Assembly (NCBI RefSeq): GCF_012767755.2
Contig: NZ_AP023189.1
Coordinates: 1,116,001 to 1,180,000 of the forward strand
Direction: 5' to 3'
Length of the DNA: 64,000 nucleotides
Origin: Pseudomonas tohonis
GTDB taxonomy: Bacteria > Pseudomonadota > Gammaproteobacteria > Pseudomonadales > Pseudomonadaceae
The notes beneath the pieces were generated by a model. It was given only the letters and a program-made list of their open reading frames with translations. It did not search any database and was not told the DNA's origin. Positions 9,301 to 17,993 of the stretch are shown one piece after another; positions within the stretch are counted from its first letter, which is position 1; the number at the start of each line of letters is the position of its first letter. The translations under genes and the position numbers were made by a program.

Positions 9301-11572
9301 ATATCAACTTCTCCATTCTGTGGGGGTTGCACCTCTGTTCGGCGACATAAAGATGGTCTTTCAGTAGTGCGTCATTATCCCTTCTGATCTCGGCAACAAC
9401 GGCCTTCGTTAGATCTGCCCAGTATCGTGCTACTCCTGTCACTTCTTCGGGGCGTTCCGCTGTAGCTACTGCTTTCTCTAACGATAGGAGGGCGGTCATT
9501 ATTCCCGGATCCACTGAGATGTAGACCTCTGAGTACTGATTCGCTGAATAGGGTTCAGTTGTTTGAGTGTTCTCTGGGTTTATCAGGTGGTCAGGGATGT
9601 CTTTTAGTGCATGGTTCTTAAGGAATAGGTTTAACTCTTCCATTGTCTCGAAGTCTGCGGCCTCTATGAGGAAGCTGCTATCTTTCATCGCGTCACAGAT
9701 TAAGCTGCGCTGAAAAATTCTTATCCAGCGGGCTTGGAAGAAGGCCAGTATTGACTCCGGTAGATAGTGAGAAAGTTGCAGGCTATCGTGGTTTGCGTGT
9801 CCGAGCGCTTTGGACATGGCTTCGACACTTTGGGTTTTTAAATATACCTCTACCCCGCATGAGGCCCGAAGGCTAGAAAGGGTGACTCGAGATAAAAAAT
9901 TTTTTAGTTCAGTACCCCTCAAGTGCGTATGATTTGAAAATTGTTGTTCAAGTCGTTCAAAAATCCGTGTGTGTTTATCGAATAGTGCTTTGTTCCAAGT
10001 CGGAATTACAGCGCTCCGCGGGTGACCGAAACCCTTTCCGCAGGTCAGGAATAATTCCTTCCATCGGCTGTCGCCAATTCCCTTGAGATATTTTCTTAAC
10101 GGTGCTGTGATCTTTATTACTTCGAGGATTCGTTTTGTTGAGTTCGCGTTTAGTTGAATTTTCTGCTCGCTTTGCCTTCCCCCTCTTCTATCCTTGAATC
10201 CGACCAGCTGATACCCGGTGTCGGTTTTTACAAGGCCGGATCTTCTACCTTTATCGTCATATAAACGAAAATTCTTAAGGAAAGATTCTGTGATCTCGTT
10301 GTGCTCTGCTACCAGTAAGCATTGGTAGGGATAAAGAGTGCCGGCAGCCGGAAGTCCAAGTATATTTGCTACATCAGCAGATAGTATGGTGTGTCCGTAT
10401 TGGTGTTCGAAGTCCATGCGCGAGGATGGAAAGCCGTTTCTTTGAAAAATTGCGCAAATTGATTCGTGATCGTAACTCCGGCGCTGCCATCCTTTTCGAG
10501 GTTTGATTTCTGAGGGGTTTATCCGTGTGGCTGCGAGTATTCGGAGTTGGACTCTCGAGTAAAGTTCATTGGCTTGTTCTGTTGCCCAGGATTTTACGGT
10601 TTCGATGTCTTTGTGGATGCTTTTGAATAATATTTCTATTGCCTCGTTATCAGTTATTTCGAGAGGGACTCTAGTGATAAGTTTTTCATGAATTTCCACA
10701 CCCTCGTCAGATACGGAAACTCTTGTTTGCGCTCGGTGTTGTTTGGGGCGGATGGGGCGTGGTAGTCCATCCCCAAAAGGGGTTGCCCAAACTCCTGATT
10801 GTATAAAGGCCTCTTCGCAGTTCGATATAAACCTGTTCCACGTTTTTATCTGGGTTGGTATATTTAGATTTTCTCTATATGCAGTTAAGAAGTACTCCTT
10901 CATGAAGTGCAGGAAGAATGATTTTAGATTTTCTGGGTTTTGGAAGGTTGTAGTTGGCCACTTCAAATAGTTCTTCGATAAATAGCTGGCCAGCTTGTTG
11001 CACAATGTGATGTTGCATCTTGCTTGCTTGGCTGAAAAAGTCTTCCATGTCCGGTAGTACTCTTCTGTAAACTCAGGGCCATGGGAGTGCCATAGTTCTC
11101 CCAGCGCGAGAAAGCTTGGTACTCCTTTTAGAGAGTCGACTTGCCATCCGTTCCAATACCGCAAGGCCAATGGGTTCAATATTTTCTGCTGGGAATTCCA
11201 GATTTCATTCCCTTCTCTGAGGTCGGCCATCAAATAGTCGAAGTCGGGCATGCCTGGAATTTCGTTGCGCAGACTTGTAAGTGTTTCTAAGAAACGTCGA
11301 GCCCAGCGAATTCGAACAGGCTCTTTGCTATTGGTCAAAGTACTTGATCGCAATGCACCGACAAAACCGATGATGATCGGCTCGCAGCTTCGACTCGACA
11401 GATGGACGTAGGAGAGTTCTGCCTCGATTAGTTGGAGGTAGCACTCGAGCAGCTTCAACGGAACGTTAATCAACTCCGACGACGCGTGGGCTTGAAATGC
11501 CTTGGCTAGGGGCTCCGAGATTTTTCGGAATGGATAGTTGGGTAAGAACAGGGTGCTGCTGATGATTGTCAA
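9290..11572 (-). CDS. Integrase-like protein, 760 residues, with incomplete catalytic set
   Basis: First gene of the leftward operon and nearest the island's right end. The C-terminal part shows the recombinase pattern LSSLRASCGVEVYL at about 565-578, then LGHANHD (H592) and LSHYLPE (Y603). This matches box II and the tyrosine, but Ser566 stands where the box II histidine is expected. At the usual place of catalytic Arg I, near AEHNEITE (about 422-429), I see no arginine. It may be a structural or regulatory recombinase partner, or use alternative residues. It is not part of the classical three-protein module, so this operon has a fourth member. The start at 11572 lies 84 bp from the island end. 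Confidence 0.7.
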   Translation of the reverse strand: MTIISSTLFLPNYPFRKISEPLAKAFQAHASSELINVPLKLLECYLQLIEAELSYVHLSSRSCEPIIIGFVGALRSSTLTNSKEPVRIRWARRFLETLTSLRNEIPGMPDFDYLMADLREGNEIWNSQQKILNPLALRYWNGWQVDSLKGVPSFLALGELWHSHGPEFTEEYYRTWKTFSAKQARCNITLCNKLASYLSKNYLKWPTTTFQNPENLKSFFLHFMKEYFLTAYRENLNIPTQIKTWNRFISNCEEAFIQSGVWATPFGDGLPRPIRPKQHRAQTRVSVSDEGVEIHEKLITRVPLEITDNEAIEILFKSIHKDIETVKSWATEQANELYSRVQLRILAATRINPSEIKPRKGWQRRSYDHESICAIFQRNGFPSSRMDFEHQYGHTILSADVANILGLPAAGTLYPYQCLLVAEHNEITESFLKNFRLYDDKGRRSGLVKTDTGYQLVGFKDRRGGRQSEQKIQLNANSTKRILEVIKITAPLRKYLKGIGDSRWKELFLTCGKGFGHPRSAVIPTWNKALFDKHTRIFERLEQQFSNHTHLRGTELKNFLSRVTLSSLRASCGVEVYLKTQSVEAMSKALGHANHDSLQLSHYLPESILAFFQARWIRIFQRSLICDAMKDSSFLIEAADFETMEELNLFLKNHALKDIPDHLINPENTQTTEPYSANQYSEVYISVDPGIMTALLSLEKAVATAERPEEVTGVARYWADLTKAVVAEIRRDNDALLKDHLYVAEQRCNPHRMEKLIYEC

Positions 11573-11656
11573 CGAATTCTTGTCCTTGCTTTTGGGTTGA
11601 GGGCCCCGTATTTGCTGGGTTTAGGTATCTAATGATAACTACATGCGAATGGCAAA
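11573..11656. promoter_or_regulatory. Right terminal segment of the island; must contain the integrase operon promoter
   Basis: These 84 bp lie between the first recombinase gene (leftward) and the host hrpB sequence. They are AT-rich with several TA steps and two near-copies of ATGCG-AA at 11643 and 11655 close to the junction, possibly recombinase-binding sequence. No confident -10/-35 can be named. Confidence 0.4.
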
Positions 11657-11665
11657 ATGCGTGAA
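11650..11665. other. Island/chromosome junction (attR) inside hrpB motif II
   Basis: Left of about 11657 the sequence is island-like and non-coding; from GAACGCAGCCTGG (11660 on) it is continuous high-GC hrpB. By alignment to the intact copy, the host sequence resumes directly after the DExH motif, at the E-R-S that normally follows DEFH in HrpB. The exact crossover cannot be fixed without the other end, which lies left of this window. Confidence 0.75.
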
Positions 11666-13813
11666 CGCAGCCTGGATGCCGACCTGGCCCTGGCGCTGAC
11701 CCTCAACGGTCGTGCGCTTCTGCGTGACGAACCGCCGCTGAAGGTGTTGCTGATGTCCGCCACCCTGGAGGGCGAGCGCCTTTCCAGCCTGCTCGACGAG
11801 GCCCCGGTGGTGCGCAGCGAAGGGCGCATGTTCCCGGTGGATATCCACTGGGGGCGGCCTCACCAGAGCGGCGAGTACATCGAGCCCCGCGTGCTGCAGA
11901 CAGTGCTCCAGGCACTCGCCGAACAGCCCGGCAGCCTGCTCGTGTTCCTCCCCGGGCAGGCCGAGATCCGCCGCGTCGCCGAACAGCTCGGCGAGCAGTT
12001 GCAGGGGCGCGACGACATCCTGCTCTGCCCGCTGCACGGTGAGCTCGACCTCGCCGCCCAGCGCGCCGCCATCGAGCCCGCGCCTGCCGGCAAGCGCAAG
12101 GTGGTGCTGGCCACCAACATCGCCGAGACCAGCCTGACCATCGACGGCGTGCGCGTGGTGGTGGATGCGGGCCTCGAGCGCGTACCCCGTTTCGACCCCG
12201 CCAGCGGCATGACCCGCCTCGACACCCAGCGCATCTCCCGTGCCTCCGCCACCCAGCGCGCCGGCCGCGCCGGGCGCCTGGAGGCCGGCGTCTGCTATCG
12301 CCTGTGGTCCGAGGCACAGCACCAGCAGCTCGCCGCCCACGGCAGCGCCGAGATCCTCCAGGCCGACCTCGCCGGCCTGGCCCTGCAGCTGGCGCGCTGG
12401 GGCGTGGAGCCCGGCGAGCTGGCCTGGCTCGACCCGCCGCCCGCCGCCGCCCATGCCCAGGCCCGCGACCTGCTGCGTCGCCTGGGAGCCCTGGCCCCGC
12501 GCGGCGATGGCGGCCTGGCGCTCACTGCCCACGGGCAGGCCATGGCCGAGCTGCCGGCGCACCCACGCATCGCCCACCTGCTGCTGCGCGGGCAGGCGCT
12601 CGGGCTCGGCGCCCTGGCCTGCGACCTGGCCGCGCTGCTCGGCGAGCGCGACATCCTCCGTGGCGGCGGCGCCGACCTGCACAGCCGCATCGCCCTGCTC
12701 AGCGGCGAGGCCGGAGCCGCCCGTGGCGCCAAGGGCGGGGTGCAACGGGCCCGCCAACTGGCCCGGCAGTTCCGTTCCTACCTGCGCGGCGGCGCCACCG
12801 AAGCGGTGGCCGATGCCGAGCACCCGCGCTGGCTCGGCTGCCTGCTGGCCTTCGCCTACCCCGACCGCATCGCCCAGCAGCGCCGCCCCGGTGGCGCCGA
12901 ATACCGCCTGGCCAATGGCCGCGCGGCGCTCTTCGCCGAGCCCGATGCATTGATGAAGGAGCCCTGGCTGGTGGTCGCCGACCTGGGCAGCCGCCAGGGC
13001 CAGCGCGAGGAGCGCATCTACCTGGCCGCCGACCTCGACCCGACGCTGTTCGACGGCCCCCTCGCCGAACAGCTCAGCGTGCTGGACCTGCTGGACTGGG
13101 ACGAACGCGAAGGCGTGCTGCGGGCCGAGCGCCAGCGGCGCATCGGCGAGCTGGTGCTGGACCGCGAGCCCCTGGCCAGCCTGGACGAAGACGCCCGCAC
13201 CCGCGCACTGGTCGCCCTGGTGCGGCGCAAGGGCCTGGAATTACTGAACTGGACGCCCGAGCTGCGCCAGTGGCAGGCCCGCGTGGCGCTGCTGCGGCGC
13301 CTCGACCTGGCGCGGCAGGGCAGCAGTGACTGGCCGGACCTGTCCGACGCCGCGCTGCTCGACTCCCTGGAAGACTGGCTCGCGCCCTGGCTGGGCAAGG
13401 TCAGCCGCCTCAGCCATTTTTCCGCCCTGGACCTGCCGGGCATCCTCGCCGGCCTGCTGCCCTGGCCGCTGCCCCAGCGCCTCGACGAACTGGCACCGCG
13501 CGCGATCACCGTGCCGTCGGGCTCGGCCATCCGCCTCGACTACAGCGAAGACACGCCCGTGCTCGCGGTACGCCTGCAGGAGCTCTTCGGCCTGGCCGAC
13601 ACGCCCCGCATCGCCGAGGGCCGCCAGGTGGTCAAACTGCACCTGCTGTCCCCCGCGCGCCGCCCCGTGCAGGTGACCCAGGACCTGGCCAGCTTCTGGG
13701 CCAATACCTATGCCGAGGTGAAGAAGGACCTCAAGGGCCGCTACCCGAAGCACTACTGGCCGGACGACCCGCTGATCGCCGAGCCCACCGCCCGGGCCAA
13801 GCCGCGTCGCTGA
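11657..13813 (+). pseudogene. hrpB: Chromosomal hrpB, 3' part, disrupted by the island
   Basis: About 718 codons of HrpB, beginning right after helicase motif II and running to the normal C-terminus (KGRYPKHYWPDD... KPRR). Motif III (SATLEG), TNIAETSLTI and QRAGRAGR are present. Walker A, the whole first part of RecA domain 1 and the DExH motif are absent, so the product could not bind or hydrolyse ATP. An ATG at 11657 is in frame but is a by-product of the junction. Composition is fully host-like, unlike the island copy. The missing 5' part should lie at the far left end of the island, outside this window. Confidence 0.9.
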
Positions 13814-13822
13814 GCGCCGGGC

Positions 13823-14263
13823 TCACCAGCTGATCAGGAACATCGCCTTGGCGAGGAAGATCACGCCGAGCATGTGCAGCAGCACGCTGATGTGGATGCG
13901 CCGCGAGCGCTGTGGCGTCATCCGCCCGCTGCGCATCAGCACCACCACCAGCAGGAAGTGCCCGAGGATGCTCAGCGCCAGGATGATCTTCAGCATCAGC
14001 AAGGTGCCGAAGCTGCTGGCCAGGGGCGCGTGCAGCGCCGCGCGGTAGTGCCAGGCCAGCCCCAGCCCGGCGCCGAACAGCGCCAGTACCACCCAGTGCA
14101 TCACCCGGCGCGCCCGCTGCCCCAATGCCCTGGAAAGCCGCTCGCGTGGCTCGGCCTCCAGCACCGGGGTGGCGCGGCTGAGGATCATCACTTCGAAGAA
14201 CACCCCGCCGATGAAGAAGGCGGCGGCGGTCAGGTGGATGAACTTGAGCAGCAGGAAATGCAT
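13823..14263 (-). CDS. CopD-like small integral membrane protein
   Basis: A 146-residue protein with about four transmembrane helices. The first is HLTAAAFFIGGVFFEVMIL, with a His in the helix, as in CopD-domain proteins. An arginine-rich cytoplasmic loop (RERLSRALGQRARR) follows, and the last helices end in MLGVIFLAKAMFL. I chose the ATG at 14263 because longer in-frame extensions are arginine-rich and hydrophilic, without homology-like character. It converges with hrpB, 10 bp from its stop. Copper or heme transport is suggested by CopD-like families, but no residue here proves it. Confidence 0.6.
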   Translation of the reverse strand: MHFLLLKFIHLTAAAFFIGGVFFEVMILSRATPVLEAEPRERLSRALGQRARRVMHWVVLALFGAGLGLAWHYRAALHAPLASSFGTLLMLKIILALSILGHFLLVVVLMRSGRMTPQRSRRIHISVLLHMLGVIFLAKAMFLISW

Positions 14264-14428
14264 GGCGGGCTCCCGGACGGCGGATGGCGAGGGGCACGAG
14301 GCCCGTCGCCGATCATGCCGCTTGCCGCGAAGCGGGCCCTGACCTGAGTCAGTTGTGGGCCGCGGAGGTGCATCGCGGACCGCAGGAGGCGTCGGCGAGG
14401 CGCGAGGCAACAGGCCTGAACGTCTGAT

Positions 14429-14497
14429 CGCGAATGAATTCGCTCCCACGAAGCTGGCAGCGCTGCGCGCTGCCTGGCGACTGAAGTCGCCCCTACA
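14429..14497 (-). repeat. Composite dispersed palindromic repeat, copy 1 (inverted)
   Basis: Contains CGCGAATGAATTCGCTCCCA (14429-14448), a short GC-rich spacer and GGCGACTGAAGTCGCCCC (14476-14493). The same two palindromes in the same arrangement, in the other orientation, recur at 33355-33422 and 62662-62728. The rest of the gap 14264-14638 holds no gene that I can support. Confidence 0.8.
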
Positions 14498-14638
14498 AAG
14501 AACAGCCCATCTCATCCTGCGCAGAGCACGAAGCCCCGCCGTAGGGTGTGCTGCGCGCACCGGGAATAGGAGGCGTACCCGATACCCGAAATGAGCGGCG
14601 AAGGGTGGGGGGCGACAAACGCCCGATTCAGCCGAACC

Positions 14639-15721
14639 TCAGTGCACCGGCGGCAGCAGGAACCGGCCGATCAATGGCAGGTGGTCGGAGATGCGCAACG
14701 TATCGCCCTGCCGCACCCGCGCATCGATCCGCGTCAGCCGTGGGCTGTGGAACAGGTAGTCGACGGTGCGGTCCGGCCCCGACACCCGCGGGTCGTTGGG
14801 GAACTGGGTGAACCAGAGCGCGCGCTCGGTGCCATCGGTTTCCTCGGCGGCGGGCACCCTCGGGTAGGTCGCCAGCGCCTCCAGCTCGCTGTCGCGGGCG
14901 AAGCGGCTGCGCTGCACGGCGTCCAGGCGCAGGTACTGGCCGGGCGGCAGCTGGTTGAAGTCGCCACCCAGCACCCAGGGCGTGCGGTCGCGTTCCAGCT
15001 CGTCGAGCAGGCTGCGGGTCATCGCCAGCTGGCGCTGCGCGGTGTCCTGGCCGGGCGTCCAGGCATCGAGGTGGGTGTTGATCGCCGCCAAGCGGCCGCC
15101 GTCGCGCACCGGTAGGTAGCTCACCAGCAGCGCCGGCTTGCGTTCGAAGGGGCGGTGCAGCAGGTCACCCTCCGCCAGGGGCAGTTGCAGGCGCTCGGCA
15201 CTGTCGATGCGCACGCGGCTGAGGGTGCCCAGCTTCCTGCCGACGCTGCCGAGGATGTGCGCTCGCGGCACGAAGGCGGCTTTCCAGTAGAAGGCCTGGG
15301 TGCTGCACGGGTAGACATCGGCGAGGCGCTCGCGCAGCAGCGCCAGCTGGTCCTGGTAGTCGGTGGCGCGGGCGCCTTCGTCCAGCTCCTGGAGGAACAC
15401 CAGGTCCGGCTGCTCGTCGCGCAGCACGCGCACCACCTCGTCGAGGCTGTAGGCGATGTCCGCCGGCGTCGGGCGCTCGTCCGGGCCTTCGCGGTCGGGC
15501 AGGTCGTAGTAGAAGACGTAGCGCTTGCCGGCCAGGTACTGCACGTTCCAGGTCATCACCTTCAGCGCCTGGCCGGGTTGCAGCAGGGGCGCCTCGGCGA
15601 CGCAGGCCACGGGCTCCTCCTCGCGCGGGGCGGGGTGCCAGGTCAGGCTGTAGACCAGCGCGACCAGGGCGACGGCGACGATCAGCAGGCAGAGCAGGAG
15701 GCGGCGCAGTAAAGGGGGCAT
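14639..15721 (-). CDS. Endonuclease/exonuclease/phosphatase (EEP) family protein
   Basis: A 360-residue protein with an N-terminal membrane anchor or signal segment (LLLCLLIVAVALVALVYSL), then a DNase I-like/EEP fold. Visible motifs are MTWNVQYL (metal-binding Asn), FLQELDEG (Glu), NTHLDAW, GGDFNQLPPG and SDHLPLIG with the catalytic Asp-His pair. The enzyme is expected to hydrolyse a phosphodiester in the periplasm or at the membrane; family members act on nucleic acid, phosphoinositides or sphingolipids, and the sequence alone does not choose. The family is certain, the substrate unknown. Confidence 0.85.
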   Translation of the reverse strand: MPPLLRRLLLCLLIVAVALVALVYSLTWHPAPREEEPVACVAEAPLLQPGQALKVMTWNVQYLAGKRYVFYYDLPDREGPDERPTPADIAYSLDEVVRVLRDEQPDLVFLQELDEGARATDYQDQLALLRERLADVYPCSTQAFYWKAAFVPRAHILGSVGRKLGTLSRVRIDSAERLQLPLAEGDLLHRPFERKPALLVSYLPVRDGGRLAAINTHLDAWTPGQDTAQRQLAMTRSLLDELERDRTPWVLGGDFNQLPPGQYLRLDAVQRSRFARDSELEALATYPRVPAAEETDGTERALWFTQFPNDPRVSGPDRTVDYLFHSPRLTRIDARVRQGDTLRISDHLPLIGRFLLPPVH

Positions 15722-15973
15722 CGGCTGGAACGGTGCTTGGCTGGGTCAGGGAATGGGCGAGCATACCTGAGCGCACGGCCCGGCCCAAACGCGTGCGCAA
15801 GCGAGGCGGCTGGATGATGCCAGCGACGCTATTCTTGTTCTGTCGCGACGGACCGCAACACGGGTCGGGCACCCTGGTTTGCGCATCCTTCGGGTTGCCC
15901 TAACATGCCCGGCACCCAGATCGGCAAGGGTCTTGCAGGATCAACCCCTCGGTCCCGACTTCCAGGAGCAGGC

Positions 15974-16777
15974 ATGCATCGCCAGTCGTTAGCCAGTCCC
16001 GCGGCATCGCCCGGCAGCGGTCGTGCCGGCGCGTTGCTGTCCGGTCTTCTGTGGCTGCTGCTCGGCATCACCTGCGCCAGTGCCGAGGAGCGCCCGCCGC
16101 TGCGGGTGATGACCGACTACTGGCCGCCGTTCCGCATGGAAGGCGAGGGCGGTGCGCTGCACGGGCTGGACATCGACCTGCTGAACGAGATCGCGCGGCG
16201 CACGGGCCTGCGTTTCGACGTGCAACGGGCGCCCTGGGCACGCGGGCTGGCCGCGTTGCAGAGCGGCTCGGCGGACCTGATGACCGGCCTCGCGCGCACC
16301 CCCGAGCGCGAGCGCTACATCGACTACCTGCCCACTCCCTACTACGCCTGCGCGCCACGGCTGTATGGCACGCCGGAACTGGCCAGGCGCATCACCCGCT
16401 ACGAGCAGTTGCGCGGGCCCACCATCGGCTACGTGCTGGAATCGGCCTACTTCCAGCCCTTCGATTCCGATGCCGGCCTGCACAAGTCCGGGGTCAGCAA
16501 CGAGCAGCAACTGCTGGAAATGCTCCTGCGCGGGCGCCTGCAACTGGTGATCGGCACCGATTGCCAGGTGGACTACGAGCTGCGCGATCCGCGCCTGGCC
16601 GGGCGCATCGTCAGGACCGGCTACCAGCCCGATACCCGCACCGAGCTGTACATCGGCTTCACCCGCCAGCACGCGCTGGCCGAGGAGAAGGACAGGATCG
16701 CCAGCGCCCTGCAGCAGATGCTCGACGAGGGCTGGGTGAAAGAGGCGGCCAGGCGCTACCAGCCCGAGTCTCAGTGA
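15974..16777 (+). CDS. Periplasmic substrate-binding protein, family 3 (amino-acid type)
   Basis: A 267-residue secreted solute-binding protein. A signal peptide ends near ITCASAEE, and the mature part begins RPPLRVMTDYWPPFRM, the usual start of the SBP_bac_3 fold, with GLDIDLLNEIARRTGL and TPERERYIDY following. I chose the ATG at 15974, which has AGGAG just upstream; the longer frame from 15905 adds non-signal-like residues. No permease or ATPase is adjacent, so it may act as an orphan binding protein, as is common in pseudomonads. The last 7 bp overlap the convergent VOC gene. Confidence 0.85.
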   Translation: MHRQSLASPAASPGSGRAGALLSGLLWLLLGITCASAEERPPLRVMTDYWPPFRMEGEGGALHGLDIDLLNEIARRTGLRFDVQRAPWARGLAALQSGSADLMTGLARTPERERYIDYLPTPYYACAPRLYGTPELARRITRYEQLRGPTIGYVLESAYFQPFDSDAGLHKSGVSNEQQLLEMLLRGRLQLVIGTDCQVDYELRDPRLAGRIVRTGYQPDTRTELYIGFTRQHALAEEKDRIASALQQMLDEGWVKEAARRYQPESQ

Positions 16778-17202
16778 GTGTGCGGCTCGACCACCAGTTC
16801 GCAGTCCAGGGCCAGGTCCCAGAAGGCGGCCTCGATCTTGTGGCCGTCGGGGTCGCGGACGAAGCAGCCGAAGTAGGGCGCGCCGTATTCGGCACGCGGC
16901 CCTGGCTCGCCGTCGGAGGTGCCGCCTGCGTCCAGGGCGGCCTGGTAGAACGCCTGGACCGCTGCCTGGTCGGCTGCGAAGAAACCGACGTGGGTGCCGT
17001 TGCCGATGCTGGCGGGCCTGCCGTCGATGGGTTTCTGCACCCAGAACTCCGGGTACAGGCGGCCATAGGCCACGGCGCCGGGGTGCTCCATGAGGCGCCG
17101 GCAACCGAGGGCCGGCAGGACCTTGTCATAGAAGGCCACGGCCCGTTCGAAGTCGTTGGTGCCGAGCGAGATATGGGACAGGATGCTGGGGTTTTCGGCC
17201 AT
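16771..17202 (-). CDS. VOC (glyoxalase/bleomycin-resistance) family protein
   Basis: A 143-residue single VOC domain: ISLGTNDFERAVAFYDKVL opens the first beta-alpha-beta unit and FVRDPDGHKIEAAFWD closes the second. His in HISLG and Glu in KIEAAF are the usual metal ligands. The start at 17202 (MAENPSIL) has a GGAGAT ribosome site; an in-frame start 11 codons earlier has none. Substrate unknown. It converges on and slightly overlaps the binding-protein gene. Confidence 0.85.
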   Translation of the reverse strand: MAENPSILSHISLGTNDFERAVAFYDKVLPALGCRRLMEHPGAVAYGRLYPEFWVQKPIDGRPASIGNGTHVGFFAADQAAVQAFYQAALDAGGTSDGEPGPRAEYGAPYFGCFVRDPDGHKIEAAFWDLALDCELVVEPHTH

Positions 17203-17248
17203 GGAATGGATCTCCCTGTGCGATGGCCCCGACAAGACTAGCCGGGTT

Positions 17249-17911
17249 TCAGCGTTCCGCTGCGGGCTCCCCGAGCAGGCTGAACAGGCGGAATATCAAG
17301 ACGCAGGTGAACAGCTGCAGGAAGCCGTCCAGGCAGTCGACGAAGACGCTGGCGACGCTGTCCGGGCGCTCGCCCAGCTCGCCATAGGCCCACCACTCGA
17401 AGGCCCACACCGGCCCCATCGCCAGCAGGATGCAGCAGAGGATGGTGAGGAAATGGCCATCGCTCATGCGGAAGCTCTCCTTCATCGCCTCCATCGGTGT
17501 CAGGCCGTCCAGCACCAGCAGGTACTCGGCGAATACCAGCCGGCTCATGATCCACAGCCCCGGCAGGATCAGCAGCGAAGCCCCGAGCATGATCAGCAGC
17601 GTGCTGAAGGCCGCGAGCACCGCGAAGGACGGCCAGCGCAACAGGGCCAGGCCCCAGATCTGCTTCTTCTTCAGGTTGACGCGGCTGCTGCGGCTGTCGA
17701 GGAAGACGATCAGCGCGCCGGTATAGAGGGGGTAGAACACCAGGCGGATAAGCAGGTCGGAAGCCGACGACGAGGCCTCGCCCAGCCAGGCCGAGGCCAC
17801 CTGCAGGGCCAGTGCCTCGAGCAGGATCACCGGCAGGCAGAGCGAGGCGATCGGGCCGAAGTGGCGGCTGAAGAAATACCAGGAGTCGCGCAGCAGGAGC
17901 AGGGGATTCAT
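17249..17911 (-). CDS. YciC-like multi-pass inner-membrane protein
   Basis: About 220 residues with several hydrophobic helices (FGPIASLCLPVILLEALAL, SFAVLAAFSTLLIMLGASL, FLTILCCILLAMGPVWAF, LQLFTCVLIFRLFSLL) and the conserved middle region RLVFAEYLLVLDGLTPMEAMKES typical of the YciC/UPF0259 group. The function of that group is not settled. The start is uncertain between 17911 (MNPLLL) and 17923; neither has a strong ribosome site. Confidence 0.75.
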   Translation of the reverse strand: MNPLLLLRDSWYFFSRHFGPIASLCLPVILLEALALQVASAWLGEASSSASDLLIRLVFYPLYTGALIVFLDSRSSRVNLKKKQIWGLALLRWPSFAVLAAFSTLLIMLGASLLILPGLWIMSRLVFAEYLLVLDGLTPMEAMKESFRMSDGHFLTILCCILLAMGPVWAFEWWAYGELGERPDSVASVFVDCLDGFLQLFTCVLIFRLFSLLGEPAAER

Positions 17912-17993
17912 TGACGGCGCCATAGGAATGCAGGGCTGTGAAGCAACTCTAGTCGATGCCGCGCGCCCTCTCCAAGGCGCCGCCGGGCGAGGA

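Noticed and set aside
12240..13329. Long open frames in other phases of the hrpB 3' part
   Set aside because: Arg/Ala/Pro-rich shadow frames typical of high-GC DNA, opposite or shifted to a clear gene.
11657..13813. The 718-codon frame as an independent helicase gene
   Set aside because: It starts right after motif II and lacks Walker A; its ATG is created at the junction. It is the 3' remnant of the host hrpB.
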